Assembly (NCBI GenBank): GCA_040217755.1
Contig: JBEHWJ010000003.1
Location: 29,767-93,766, forward strand
DNA: 64,000 nt
Source of the DNA: PHAA01 sp040217755
GTDB taxonomy: Bacteria > Bacillota > Syntrophomonadia > Syntrophomonadales > Syntrophomonadaceae
Direction: 5' to 3'
Below are positions 16,836 through 26,087 of the stretch, piece by piece; position 1 is the stretch's first letter, and each line of letters opens with the position of its first letter. The translations under genes were made by a program, and so were the position numbers. The notes below the pieces were generated by a model. That model saw only the letters and a list, made by a program, of their open reading frames with translations, was not told the origin of the DNA and did no database searches.

Positions 16836-18519
16836 CCAGGTCACCTCCCAGCATATTCAGGATCGACTCTCCCGGCGGAACCATGGGATAGACTCCGGCC
16901 TCCCGTTCTACCCAGAAATCTATTATTACCGGGCGGTCGGTGACCTGCATGGCTTCCTGCAGGGCCCCCCGCACATCCTCGGTGCGGTTCACCCTCATCC
17001 CTACCGCCCCGTAGGCCTCCGCCAACTTGACGAAGTCGGGCTGGTGGCTCATGTCGGTATAAGAATAACGCCCTTCATGGAACAGCTCCTGCCACTGCCG
17101 TACCATACCCAGGTACTGGTTATTGAGGATGCAGATGATGACGGGAATCTTGTATTGCATGGCGGTGCCCAGTTCCTGGATGTTCATCTGGATGCTGCCA
17201 TCCCCGGCGATATCGAAAACGGTTTTGTCAGGGCGGGCCAGCTTGGCGCCGATGGCGGCCGGGAAACCGTAACCCATCGTCCCCAGTCCGCCCGAACTGA
17301 TGAAAGAGCGAGGTTCTTTGTAGAGGTAGTATTGCGCCGCCCACATCTGGTTCTGGCCCACCTCGGTGGTGATAATGGCATCCCCGCGGGTCAGGTCGTA
17401 GATAGTCTCGACGATATGCTGCGGCATTATCCGTCCCTCGCTGGGCTGGCCATAACGGAGGGGGAATTCGTCCTTCCATTTGGCAATGACCTGGTGCCAC
17501 TCGGTCAGCTCCGGCAAGGTCTTGAGCCTCGGCAGCAGGGCCTGCAAGGCCTCCTTGGCTTCACTGACGATAGGGATGTGGACCGTGGTGTTCTTGCCAA
17601 TCTCAGCCGCATCGATGTCGATGTGAATCACGCGCGCATTGGGGGCAAAGGTCTCCAGCTTGCCGGTGACCCGATCATCGAAGCGGACCCCCACGGCTAT
17701 CAGCACATCGCATTCACCGATAGCATAATTGGCATAACGGGTGCCGTGCATACCCAGCATGCCCAGAGAGAGGTAGTTGGCCCCGGGGAAGGCCCCCATC
17801 CCCATCAGGGTGGTGGTTACCGGGATACGGCATTTCTCAGCCATCTCCCGCAGTTCCTCGGCAGCATCGGAGGCAATCACCCCGCCCCCGGCGTATATGA
17901 CCGGCCGCTGGGCTCTATTGATGGCTTCCGCCGCAGTGATTATCTGGCCAGAATTTACGCCCTTCATAACCCGGTAGCTGCGGATCTTCACTTCTGAGTC
18001 ATCGGGTGCAAAGTCTATCTCCCGGGCCATAATATCTTTGGGGAGATCGACCACTACCGGCCCGGGACGGTTGGTACGGGCAATATAAAAGGCTTCCTTT
18101 ATGACCCTTTCCACATCCTCAGTTCTCTGCACCTGGTAGCTATGTTTGGTGATGGGGAGGGTGATACCGGTGATATCTGCCTCCTGGAAAGCATCCTTGC
18201 CGATCAGGGTAGATGACACCTGCCCGGTCAGGCATACCAAAGGGACGGAATCCATGTTGGCAGTAGCGATGCCGGTTACCAGGTTGGTAGCCCCTGGTCC
18301 CGAAGTAGCCAGGCATACGCCTACTTTACCTGATGCCCGGGCATAACCGTCAGCAGCATGAACAGCGCCCTGCTCATGACGAACCAGGATATGCTTTATG
18401 GGTGAATCGTAGAGGGCGTCGTAAATAGGCAGTACCGCTCCCCCGGGATAGCCAAATACTACGTCGACTCCCTCACTCTGCAGGCAGTGCATTAAAATAT
18501 CGGCTCCTTTTAATTTCAC
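16828..18519 (-). CDS. ilvB: Acetolactate synthase catalytic (large) subunit
   Basis: ThDP-dependent enzyme (563 residues) that joins two pyruvates, or pyruvate and 2-oxobutyrate. It has the three-domain architecture: N-terminal pyrimidine-binding domain with the catalytic Glu in VRHEQGAVHAADGYARASG, a central FAD-type domain, and a C-terminal ThDP-binding domain with GDGSIQM and a downstream NN pair. GTG 18519 sits 8 bases behind GGAGGTG; the upstream ATG at 18534 overlaps that site, so GTG is preferred. It has its own promoter and a short leader with no visible T-box. Confidence 0.96.
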   Translation of the reverse strand: MKLKGADILMHCLQSEGVDVVFGYPGGAVLPIYDALYDSPIKHILVRHEQGAVHAADGYARASGKVGVCLATSGPGATNLVTGIATANMDSVPLVCLTGQVSSTLIGKDAFQEADITGITLPITKHSYQVQRTEDVERVIKEAFYIARTNRPGPVVVDLPKDIMAREIDFAPDDSEVKIRSYRVMKGVNSGQIITAAEAINRAQRPVIYAGGGVIASDAAEELREMAEKCRIPVTTTLMGMGAFPGANYLSLGMLGMHGTRYANYAIGECDVLIAVGVRFDDRVTGKLETFAPNARVIHIDIDAAEIGKNTTVHIPIVSEAKEALQALLPRLKTLPELTEWHQVIAKWKDEFPLRYGQPSEGRIMPQHIVETIYDLTRGDAIITTEVGQNQMWAAQYYLYKEPRSFISSGGLGTMGYGFPAAIGAKLARPDKTVFDIAGDGSIQMNIQELGTAMQYKIPVIICILNNQYLGMVRQWQELFHEGRYSYTDMSHQPDFVKLAEAYGAVGMRVNRTEDVRGALQEAMQVTDRPVIIDFWVEREAGVYPMVPPGESILNMLGGDLDE

Positions 18520-18547
18520 ACCCTTCACCTCCATATAAATTGTTAGA

Positions 18548-18576
18548 AATATAACCAAACTGCTTGGGGTAAGCAA
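18548..18576 (-). promoter_or_regulatory. SigA-type promoter of ilvBNC-leuACDB-cimA
   Basis: Minus-strand TTGCTT (18576-18571) and TATATT (18553-18548) are separated by 17 bases. Transcription would begin about 20 bases before the ilvB GTG, leaving no room for a leader riboswitch. Confidence 0.7.
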
Positions 18577-18723
18577 CGAAGCCCTTAATTAATGAAATAA
18601 TCCCGCAATAGCTGTTCTATCATGATCGGAATTGGCCTCCACCCTTTGCCTGCCGGGGGATGGCGGGTAGTGATTAAGCTAATGTTGATGGGTCTGACAA
18701 TGGTTGGTAATAATTGTGATTAG

Positions 18724-18748
18724 AAAAGCGGGCTGATGATGGCCCGCT
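18724..18748 (-). terminator. Terminator after ilvD
   Basis: On the minus strand AGCGGGC and GCCCGCT (18748-18742 and 18733-18727) flank an 8-base loop and are followed by TTTT. It lies 23 bases past the ilvD stop, separating ilvD from ilvB. Confidence 0.8.
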
Positions 18749-18770
18749 CAAAATCGCTCGGTTGAGGGGA

Positions 18771-20432
18771 TTATTTTCTGAAGGTGGCCCCCCGGCTGGC
18801 TGATTGAACCATCTCGGCATATCTCTTCATATACCCGGTTTTGATATTCGGTTGGGGTTTGGTCCACCGGCTCCGCCGGTTGGCTAGCTCGATATCATCA
18901 ACCAAAAGTCGCAGTCGGTGGGCGGGGATATCGATTTCGATAATGTCCCCTTCATCTACCAGAGCTATCGGTCCACCTGAAGAGGCCTCCGGCGATACAT
19001 GGCCGATGGAGGCCCCCCGGGTGGCCCCGGAGAAACGCCCGTCGGTTATCAGTGCTACCTCGCGGTCCAATCCCATACCGGCGATGACTGAAGTGGGGGT
19101 AAGCATCTCCCGCATGCCCGGCCCTCCCTGCGGTCCCTCATAACGAATAACCACTACATCACCAGCTTTTATCTTCCGGGCCAGGATGGCGGCGACCGCA
19201 TCCTCCTCGTTATTGAATACCCGGGCTGGTCCCTGGTGCTGCATCATCTCCGGATCGACGGCGCCTTTTTTAACTACCGCCCCTTCAGGGGCCAGGTTGC
19301 CGAACAAAATAGCCAATCCCCCACTATTGTTATAAGGATTATCGAGGGGACGTATAACTTCGTAGTCCTGCACCGGGGTGGCGGCGATATTCTCACCCAG
19401 GACCGCACCGGTGACGGTCATGACTCCTTTATCAACCAGGTCCCGCTGGCTGAGTTCATTATAGATTGCCTGCACACCACCGGCGCGGTAGAGGTCCTCC
19501 ATGTGGTGAAACCCGGCCGGACTGATCTTGCAGAGATGGGGGGTGCTCTCACTGATCTGGTTGAATAAGTCCAGGTCTATATTCACTCCGGCTTCATCAG
19601 CGATGGCCAGCAAATGCAGCACCGAGTTGGTGGAACAGCCTATCGCCATATCCATGGTTATAGCATTACGGAAAGCGGCCGGGGTCATGATATCCAGGGG
19701 ATGTATGTTTTGGTCCAGCAGTTCCATTATCTTTATGCCGGTCTGCTTGGCCAGCCGTATGCGTTCGGAATACACTGCCGGTATGGTCCCGTTGCCGGGC
19801 AGAGCCATACCTATAGCCTCGGTCAGGCAGTTCATCGAATTGGCGGTAAACATGCCCGAACAGGAGCCGCAGGTGGGGCAGGCCCGCTCTTCCAGGCCGG
19901 CCAGTTGCTGCATATCGATCTTGCCGATAGCCGCTTCCCCGACTCCCTCGAAGATCTGGGTGACACTGATGGCCCGGCGGTCGGACATCCCGGCCAGCAT
20001 AGGACCGCCGCTGACGAATATGGAGGGAATATTGAGTCGGGCCGCAGCCATTAACATCCCCGGCACCACCTTGTCGCAATTGGGAATGAAAACCAGGGCA
20101 TCGAAAGCATGGGCGGTGGCCATGATCTCAACTGAATCGGCGATCAATTCGCGGCTGCCCAGGGAATATTTCATACCGATGTGGTTCATGGCAATCCCAT
20201 CACAGACGGCTATCGTCTGAAACTCGAAAGGGATCCCCCCCGCCAGCCTTACCCCGGCTTTTACGGCCGCGGCTATCTTATCCAGGTTGATGTGGCCGGG
20301 CACTATGTCATTATAGGAATTGACGATACCGATAAAAGGACGCCCCATTTCCTGGTCGATAAGACCCAGGGATTTAAACAGAGAACGGTGGGGCGCCTTT
20401 TCCAATCCTTGTTTGACTATATCACTCTTCAT
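18771..20432 (-). CDS. ilvD: Dihydroxy-acid dehydratase
   Basis: Fe-S dehydratase (553 residues) giving the 2-oxoacids of valine and isoleucine. Cluster cysteines are in PNCDKVVPGM and in ACPTCGSCSGMFTANSM, and the closing GRFSGATRG segment is intact. ATG 20432 follows GGAGGAG by about 8 bases, whereas the open frame extends back to 20531 through the leader terminator, so the longer reading is wrong. It is expressed from a T-box leader and has its own terminator, so it is regulated apart from ilvB and the leu genes. Confidence 0.97.
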   Translation of the reverse strand: MKSDIVKQGLEKAPHRSLFKSLGLIDQEMGRPFIGIVNSYNDIVPGHINLDKIAAAVKAGVRLAGGIPFEFQTIAVCDGIAMNHIGMKYSLGSRELIADSVEIMATAHAFDALVFIPNCDKVVPGMLMAAARLNIPSIFVSGGPMLAGMSDRRAISVTQIFEGVGEAAIGKIDMQQLAGLEERACPTCGSCSGMFTANSMNCLTEAIGMALPGNGTIPAVYSERIRLAKQTGIKIMELLDQNIHPLDIMTPAAFRNAITMDMAIGCSTNSVLHLLAIADEAGVNIDLDLFNQISESTPHLCKISPAGFHHMEDLYRAGGVQAIYNELSQRDLVDKGVMTVTGAVLGENIAATPVQDYEVIRPLDNPYNNSGGLAILFGNLAPEGAVVKKGAVDPEMMQHQGPARVFNNEEDAVAAILARKIKAGDVVVIRYEGPQGGPGMREMLTPTSVIAGMGLDREVALITDGRFSGATRGASIGHVSPEASSGGPIALVDEGDIIEIDIPAHRLRLLVDDIELANRRSRWTKPQPNIKTGYMKRYAEMVQSASRGATFRK

Positions 20433-20529
20433 GGCCTTTTCTCCTCCAGTCGGATTTATACCTGAAACCCAGTCCCCCGGCCCCTCCAACCGGTGATAAT
20501 CGATCGGGGCAACCTGCAAAAAAGGAAAC

Positions 20530-20828
20530 AAAAAACCTCTCGTCCTGGTCAGGGACGAGAGGTGAATTCCCGCGGTACCACCCTGTTTGCCATACTCCTT
20601 GCGAGCATGACCGCTTACAGCACAAACCTGGTTTTAATCTTTCGTGCTAACTTGATAACGGACTTATTCGTCCGGCTCCACCTAATGAGCCCGACTGGCG
20701 GGCTGTTCAGATAGCAGCTCCGGAATGAGCAACCTGCGCAAATCTGATGCCGGTTTTCCAGCTCCCCCGGCTCTCTGGGATCGATCTGCCACGCAGGCAT
20801 TTTCCTTCATAGCCATTTAAATAATATG
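20530..20828 (-). promoter_or_regulatory. T-box riboswitch leader of ilvD
   Basis: The minus strand carries the invariant T-box sequence AGGGTGGTACCGCG (around 20584-20571). It is followed by a terminator: CCTCTCGTCC pairs with GGACGAGAGG and ends in TTTTTT (20535-20530). Upstream are Stem I features: an AGAGAG bulge region, the GGAAAACCGGC apical side, and a GGAGCTGCTATCTGAAC element like other Stem I 3' sides. Uncharged tRNA binding would stabilise the antiterminator and turn on ilvD. A CTC (Leu) triplet at 20729-20727 is the best specifier candidate by comparison with Bacillus ilv-leu leaders, but the fold was not computed. Confidence 0.93.
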
Positions 20829-20834
20829 TGTCAG

Positions 20835-20864
20835 AGTATACTGCAATATTCTTCTGGTTGTCAA
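20835..20864 (-). promoter_or_regulatory. Consensus promoter of the T-box/ilvD unit
   Basis: Minus-strand TTGACA (20864-20859) and TATACT (20840-20835) are 18 bases apart. The -35 box starts only 10 bases after the stop codon of the upstream gene, so some readthrough from that gene is possible. Confidence 0.85.
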
Positions 20865-20873
20865 GCTAATATC

Positions 20874-22877
20874 CTAAAATTCGCCTTCCTGCTGCAGGTT
20901 CAATTTGCCTATAAATTCCTTCACCCCGATCTTCTTGCGCTCCCCCCGTACCCGCCTCTGTTGTTCCTTCTGGGTGATGTACTTGAACATGGTCCATAAT
21001 AAGCGGGTGCCTTCTTCAGTCTGGCAGGCCTCGGAGGGGGTCATTCCCCGCAGGACCGCAAAATGGGAATGATACCACTTGTTGAGATACATCTCTTTCA
21101 ACCGGGCTTCCAGCTGGGGATAGGATTTCTTCACCTCAGGGGTGAGGATTTCAAAAATCCCGTCCTCCCTTATCTCCAGACCGTCAAACTCCAGGGCGTC
21201 ATACATACCCTCCTCGAAAAACTGGCGAGCCGCACTTATATCCCGCTCACCAAAAGCGGATACCGTTATCCAATTGGGACCGATGATATATTCAGCCATA
21301 AATCCCGGGTGATGGCGGCAATCGTCACACTGATAAACGACCTGCATCTGACCGGGCAGTTCTATCCTCGGCCCTGACAAACTTGCCAGCCGGAGAATTA
21401 CTTCGGTGCGGTCCTTTACGGCATATCGCGCCGTGATGAAACGCATACCATCCTCGAAAGCCATCTCTTCCCCCTCATCCAGCAGGATATCCTCGAATTG
21501 CAGATAGCGTCCGCTCAGGTAACTGTAGGCGGTGGCCAGACTGAGTTCATACTCTCCCCGAGAGATAAGAGGATAGGGGCCTTCAAGGTTAAACAAGGAG
21601 TGCAGGTCCTCGAGGGTATCCTGTTGCTGGGAGATGATCACAAATTCATCGCCGTTTATGACCAGGTCAGCAATCACCCCGCTCATGAAGGTGACGCCAT
21701 GGTTGTAATCATCGTCAAAACAGGTCACCCGCATATGCATACCGTAGGGGAGTTCTTCCACCTCCCGGATATTGTCTACCCGGTCCAGGACCTCGAACAG
21801 GTCGTCCACATTGATGATCTCGTATACCCGGCAGTAAACCGGTACTGCGAAGGGATCCTGCAAAGACCCGGTTTCCAGCTTATTATGGGAGGTCTGGGCG
21901 ATATCGATCACCAACCATTGTCCCTGGGGATCGCGGGAAACCGAAAAGACATATTCGCTGCGGTATACCTCGCGCTCATTCATGGTGATGGAATAAGCCG
22001 ATAAACCAAGGTGGTTGTGAGAACCGCGGATCTCCTCCGCCCTGCCTTCCAGCAGCACAGTCCCCGGTTTAAGCACCCGGTTGAGTTGCTGCAGCAAAGC
22101 CCCCTGGGACAAGCGGCGCTCGTCCACTATGGAGAACAGGTAGTTGAAATCCTGGCAGCGCAGGGCGTGGAAAAAACTGTTGATCAGCTGGCGCGGGGCC
22201 AACCGGGGCGAAAGCTTGCGCAGTATGGTGGTGATGCGGTTGTCTTCGCCGGTAAGGTCATCATCCAGGTACTTCTGATATAGAAACCGACCCAAAGCCG
22301 GGCGGCTCATGAAGCGCACGTTAAATTTATAGGCATCACCGACCAACATACAGGTCTCGGCATAATCAACCTCGACCAAATCGGGCTGATTGTCCCGATC
22401 TTGTTCATATTGCTCCGTGGGTATATCTTCGATCACGAAGAAACTGTGCACCCCGTCGGGGCTGAAGGCCAGGAAGAAACACTCCACATACAGGCGGCCA
22501 TCCGGCTTCTGCCAGGCTACATCCACCGTCATCCGTCCGGTGTTACGGCTGGTGCTGGCAAAGGCCCGGTAAAAATCACCTCTCTCCAGGGGAGGAAAGT
22601 GGGGATCAAGACCAGCCAGTTTATATTTGGCCAAGGTACGGGTGCAGGTCATGTCGAATTCCTTGCCGTATTCGAGCTTGACCAGCTGGAAAAAGTTGAC
22701 CATCGCCGGGGTGTGAAAAGAAGCAAGACCTTCGATGATGTCGGCCCGCACCTCATAAGGAATATCCTCGATGATCTCCAGAATGGACAGGCAGCCTTCG
22801 TTGGTCTTGATATACTTCGTAATATCCCCGACCAGGGGTTTCAGCATGGCCCGGGGAAAATTCTGTTTATTTTTCAT
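20874..22877 (-). CDS. Large protein of unknown function
   Basis: Not recognised. The 667-residue soluble product lacks a signal peptide and membrane segments and is rich in acidic and aromatic residues. The N-terminal 100 residues are helical. A beta-rich middle follows, with a CDDCRHHPGFMAEYIIGPNW stretch (about residue 525) that could bind metal. The C-terminus has a helical domain with the pattern WYHSHFAVLRGMTPSEA, similar to a short motif found at the ends of several bacterial proteins after a W-rich helix. ATG 22877 is preceded by TGAGGTAA; the frame upstream to 22949 lacks such a site. It is possibly a single gene; the T-box promoter begins 10 bases after its stop. Confidence 0.7.
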   Translation of the reverse strand: MKNKQNFPRAMLKPLVGDITKYIKTNEGCLSILEIIEDIPYEVRADIIEGLASFHTPAMVNFFQLVKLEYGKEFDMTCTRTLAKYKLAGLDPHFPPLERGDFYRAFASTSRNTGRMTVDVAWQKPDGRLYVECFFLAFSPDGVHSFFVIEDIPTEQYEQDRDNQPDLVEVDYAETCMLVGDAYKFNVRFMSRPALGRFLYQKYLDDDLTGEDNRITTILRKLSPRLAPRQLINSFFHALRCQDFNYLFSIVDERRLSQGALLQQLNRVLKPGTVLLEGRAEEIRGSHNHLGLSAYSITMNEREVYRSEYVFSVSRDPQGQWLVIDIAQTSHNKLETGSLQDPFAVPVYCRVYEIINVDDLFEVLDRVDNIREVEELPYGMHMRVTCFDDDYNHGVTFMSGVIADLVINGDEFVIISQQQDTLEDLHSLFNLEGPYPLISRGEYELSLATAYSYLSGRYLQFEDILLDEGEEMAFEDGMRFITARYAVKDRTEVILRLASLSGPRIELPGQMQVVYQCDDCRHHPGFMAEYIIGPNWITVSAFGERDISAARQFFEEGMYDALEFDGLEIREDGIFEILTPEVKKSYPQLEARLKEMYLNKWYHSHFAVLRGMTPSEACQTEEGTRLLWTMFKYITQKEQQRRVRGERKKIGVKEFIGKLNLQQEGEF

Positions 22878-23049
22878 GGAAATTACCTCAAAAGCCGGAT
22901 CAAAAAAAATTGTTATCCTTAATTTATCATTTTGCCGGCCTGAAGGCAATTTTCTTGTTTCACCATAATCAGTCAGGCTGTAAATATTAAACCAGCTATA
23001 ATAATTGGCCCTGTAACAAAAGCTAAGGCAAAGGAGGGATCAATAGAAA

Positions 23050-23196
23050 ATGAAAAGACGATTCAAAGTGATGGGTAAAAGCGGATTTAATTTCAAATCG
23101 ATGTATTGGCCGATAGCGTTTATAAACGGTCTGTTTTTCGGGGGCCTGGCCCTGCGGAAGATAAGGCAGTACTGGGAAGGCGGACCCATGGACTAG
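23050..23196 (+). CDS. Small single-helix membrane protein (48 aa)
   Basis: Short gene supported by AAGGAGGG (23030-23037) upstream and a strong terminator downstream. The product begins with basic residues (MKRRFKVMGKSG), has one hydrophobic helix (YWPIAFINGLFFGGLAL), and ends in a charged tail. Function unknown. The isolated promoter-side region, ribosome binding site and terminator argue that it is really expressed. Confidence 0.6.
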   Translation: MKRRFKVMGKSGFNFKSMYWPIAFINGLFFGGLALRKIRQYWEGGPMD

Positions 23197-23219
23197 CCGC
23201 CCCCCTCCTTTAATAATTT

Positions 23220-23263
23220 AAAGGATAGATGGGCCGTTAAGGCAGCACCTATCCTTTCTTTTT
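23220..23263 (+). terminator. Intrinsic terminator of the small membrane protein gene
   Basis: AAAGGATAG (23220-23228) pairs perfectly with CTATCCTTT (23249-23257), followed by CTTTTT. Confidence 0.88.
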
Positions 23264-23284
23264 GTCGGCCGGTCGGCGCCCGTC

Positions 23285-25264
23285 TTATCTGGACCCCAGG
23301 TATAGCGTATTCTTGAGCGCCAAACTGGCCAGGTCATGGGCTTGCACCAGGTCCCCCGACAGGGTATAGAGGGTATCGCCTATATACAAGGCCCGTTCGA
23401 TATTTTTCCGGCTGTGGTACCAGCTGTCCCCCGCCGCCAGGTAATCCTGGCCGCTCAAGTGAGAGATGCGGCCCCGCAGCTGCAGACCGTTGATCAGGTC
23501 GATATTGTAAACATAGAGGCCCTGGTAGGAGAAACTGCCATAAGCCGGGAAGGGCTGCATACCGGGCATAACCGTCGAGCCCTTCACCTCCATGACCGTT
23601 ACCGGGAAGGCCAGTAGGCTCCGGGGGGCAGAGAACAACAACGCCTTATGGTTGTGCAGCAATTCGGAGTCAGTGCCGCGGTCACCGATCAAGACTTTGC
23701 TTATTTCGACCGGGTTGGCAACGTCGCTCACATCGAAGAGAGCTATTTTCATGCCCTGGTAGTAAGCCTGGCTCTGGTCACCCCCGGTCTTCAATTCGAT
23801 AGTGTCCTTGCCGAAACCGATGATGTGCTTCTCATCATACGGATGCAGATAATCGCTGTATCCCGGTATCTTCAGTTTGCCCAAAATTTGCGGGCTGGCC
23901 GGATTACTCAGATCCAGCACGAAAAAGGGGTCAACTTTTTTGAAAGTAACCATGTAGGCCCGGTCGCCCATAAAACGAGTTGAATAAATCTGCTCCCCGG
24001 GGGCGATGTTCTCCAGGCGCCCGACCATCTGCAGGTTATTATCGAGGATATAGACGTTGTTGGATGAAGCATATTGGTCGTTTCTCCATACCTCGCCCCG
24101 GGTGGTGGCGATACGGAAACAGCCTTTATGCTCATCCATGGAGAACTGATTCAAGATCCTGCCCGGCACCTGTCCCGAGCCGAGGTATTGGATTTTGCCC
24201 GGCTGCAGCCCGAACTTATATATAGTGGTGGTGCTCTCGGCAGGACGGTCCAGCATCATCTCCCCCATCCGTGGCTGTATCCCGTAGTCATGCTTCTGTA
24301 CCGCCACATACAGGTTATCGACGGAGGCATATACTTCTTCTCCGCTGCCCAGATAGGTGCTGATGTCGGCCGCGCGCTTCGGTTGTTCCAGGTCCACCGC
24401 CGCCACCATAAGGTAATTGGGATTGATGCAATCGGGGAAGTATCTGATATCCTCGTATTTCTCGGCCACATATTCTTGACCCTGGACGGTATCGCGCCAC
24501 ACCGGGGCAGCCAGCGGATGCTCCTGGATGGAGTAATAATTAATGTATTTGTTGCTCAAAAGGTAAAATGATGAACCGACTTTCCGGGAAGAGAGATAGT
24601 TGCCTTCCAACTCCAGCTGTCTCAGTTCAGCGGGATGGTTGGGATCGGTTATATCGTATATGATAGCCCGGGTCATCTGGGTGGAGTAGATTGGCGGGTA
24701 GATAGAGGTTTTCACCAGTTCCCCATAAGGCATGGGATAAGGCATCGGGGTGACCCGGGTGCCTATAACCACCAACCGGCTCCCGTCTACATAGAGCTCA
24801 GCGGGTTGGAATCCGGCATCAGTAAAACCGATCGTGGCGGCCAGCGCCATAGTCTCAGCTGGCTGGGCTTTGATTATGTTTATCCGCTGCTGGTCGACCT
24901 GGTAAATATAGGTGCCATCCGTCTTGACCAGATCGCTTTCATCCACCCCGGCTACCTGCAGGTTGGTGCCGGAGAAATCGGGAACATCGGCCGGCGCACC
25001 GGCAGCCTGCGGAGCGGCTGCTTCGTTGGCCACCTTGGCAACGTTATCTGCCGCCATCCGTCCATATCCATATAGGTATTGACCCTGGGTTTTCTCCAAT
25101 AGCTTGATCAGGTTCTCATAACTTCCCACCACCGGCAATTCTGCCCGGGCGGAGGCCTGAGACCGGTTGGGCCCGATCCGCCAGGTGATGCTGAGCACTG
25201 CCAGCAGTAACGCCACCAATATACCTGCCAGGAATACTCTCCCTTTTGCTGCCGGTAATCCCAT
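23285..25264 (-). CDS. Secreted beta-propeller protein (COG4880 type)
   Basis: Large exported protein of 659 residues with an N-terminal signal anchor (about residues 9-28). The diagnostic family segment FSGTNLQVAGVDESDLVKTDG lies near residues 97-117. After it comes a C-terminal beta-propeller region distantly related to WD-40 repeats, with blades containing patterns such as YIYQVDQQRINIIKA, RAIIYDITDPNHPAELRQLEL and FVLDLSNPASPQILGKLKI. Members are widespread in Clostridia and archaea without a known function; calcium binding or cell-surface adhesion has been suggested only by analogy. It is monocistronic. Confidence 0.85.
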   Translation of the reverse strand: MGLPAAKGRVFLAGILVALLLAVLSITWRIGPNRSQASARAELPVVGSYENLIKLLEKTQGQYLYGYGRMAADNVAKVANEAAAPQAAGAPADVPDFSGTNLQVAGVDESDLVKTDGTYIYQVDQQRINIIKAQPAETMALAATIGFTDAGFQPAELYVDGSRLVVIGTRVTPMPYPMPYGELVKTSIYPPIYSTQMTRAIIYDITDPNHPAELRQLELEGNYLSSRKVGSSFYLLSNKYINYYSIQEHPLAAPVWRDTVQGQEYVAEKYEDIRYFPDCINPNYLMVAAVDLEQPKRAADISTYLGSGEEVYASVDNLYVAVQKHDYGIQPRMGEMMLDRPAESTTTIYKFGLQPGKIQYLGSGQVPGRILNQFSMDEHKGCFRIATTRGEVWRNDQYASSNNVYILDNNLQMVGRLENIAPGEQIYSTRFMGDRAYMVTFKKVDPFFVLDLSNPASPQILGKLKIPGYSDYLHPYDEKHIIGFGKDTIELKTGGDQSQAYYQGMKIALFDVSDVANPVEISKVLIGDRGTDSELLHNHKALLFSAPRSLLAFPVTVMEVKGSTVMPGMQPFPAYGSFSYQGLYVYNIDLINGLQLRGRISHLSGQDYLAAGDSWYHSRKNIERALYIGDTLYTLSGDLVQAHDLASLALKNTLYLGSR

Positions 25265-25399
25265 ATCTTATCCCTCCTATAATCTTCTTGAATTAAATAC
25301 GGCCGAGGCTGCCATTTGCTTACAGCAGGGCCTATCGGAGAAGATGCTTTTCGTCACCCCGGCTGCCGACCGCATAACCACTAGGGCCGGTAAGCCCCA

Positions 25400-25443
25400 A
25401 AATAAAAATGGCCCCGGTCGGTCGCCATGACCGATGCCGGGGA
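25400..25443 (-). terminator. Terminator after the dUTPase-like gene
   Basis: A long GC-rich stem (GCCCCGG with CGGTC inside, against GACCG and CCGGGG) at 25411-25442 is followed on the minus strand by ATTTTTATTTT. Confidence 0.85.
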
Positions 25444-25505
25444 CCCAAAATCTGGCCGGTAATATGCACAGTTCCAGAGTCCATACCCTGGCCTGGTTGG
25501 TTTAC

Positions 25506-25907
25506 CTAGCGGAGTTGGTCTTCCTCCTCGATGAAGACCGCCTGGACCACCGGTCCAAACACCATCTGGGCCACTTTTTGGCCTGGCAATATTTTCACCG
25601 GCTTATCGGTGACATTCAGCAACATAACCTTGATCTCTCCGTTATGGTCGGCATCGATGGTGGCCGGGGCATTGGCGACTACTATGCCTTTGCCGGCCAT
25701 ACCCGCCCGGCTCCTGATCTGTCCCTCATAACCGGACGGGATCATAATCGCCAGCCCGGTCGGGAAACTCCTGACCTCGTTGGGATATAGCACTACCTCT
25801 TCCTTGTTGGCCAAACATATATCGCAGCCGGCCGCTCCCCGGGTCTCATACTCCGGTACCGCGGCCCAGGCGACAAGCTTTTTGTATTTTACCCCTATTC
25901 TCTCCAT
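25506..25907 (-). CDS. dUTPase-fold protein lacking C-terminal motif 5
   Basis: Trimeric dUTPase family protein, 133 residues. Motif 1 is AGCDI (26-30), motif 2 IRSRAGMA (64-71), motif 3 APATIDADHNGEIKV (80-94) and motif 4 LPGQKVAQMV (107-116). The chain ends at EEEDQLR, so the glycine-rich motif 5 that closes over the substrate in trimeric dUTPases is absent, and the downstream DNA in all frames shows no lost copy. Motif 3 has His in place of the usual Tyr. It may be a slow dUTPase, a dCTP deaminase-like relative, or a regulatory nucleotide-binding protein. The ribosome binding site is GAGGGGG, 8 bases before the ATG. Confidence 0.82.
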   Translation of the reverse strand: MERIGVKYKKLVAWAAVPEYETRGAAGCDICLANKEEVVLYPNEVRSFPTGLAIMIPSGYEGQIRSRAGMAGKGIVVANAPATIDADHNGEIKVMLLNVTDKPVKILPGQKVAQMVFGPVVQAVFIEEEDQLR

Positions 25908-26087
25908 TTCTTATTCCCCCTCAATATTTCAGCTTTATGCCAGTATATTTCCTCATCTGCTATTAATTATAGCTCAAGGATGAGATTTTGGCGCGCCTTG
26001 TCGGCGCCTTCATCGCCACCCCCAAAATGCCTCTGTTCTGCTGGTCCGTTCATTTTATTCCCGCCCCGCTTCCGCTACAATAGGGAT

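Noticed and set aside
18520..18770. T-box before ilvB
   Set aside because: No AGGGTGGTACCGCG-like element occurs in the 250 bases upstream, and the predicted leader is only about 20 bases.
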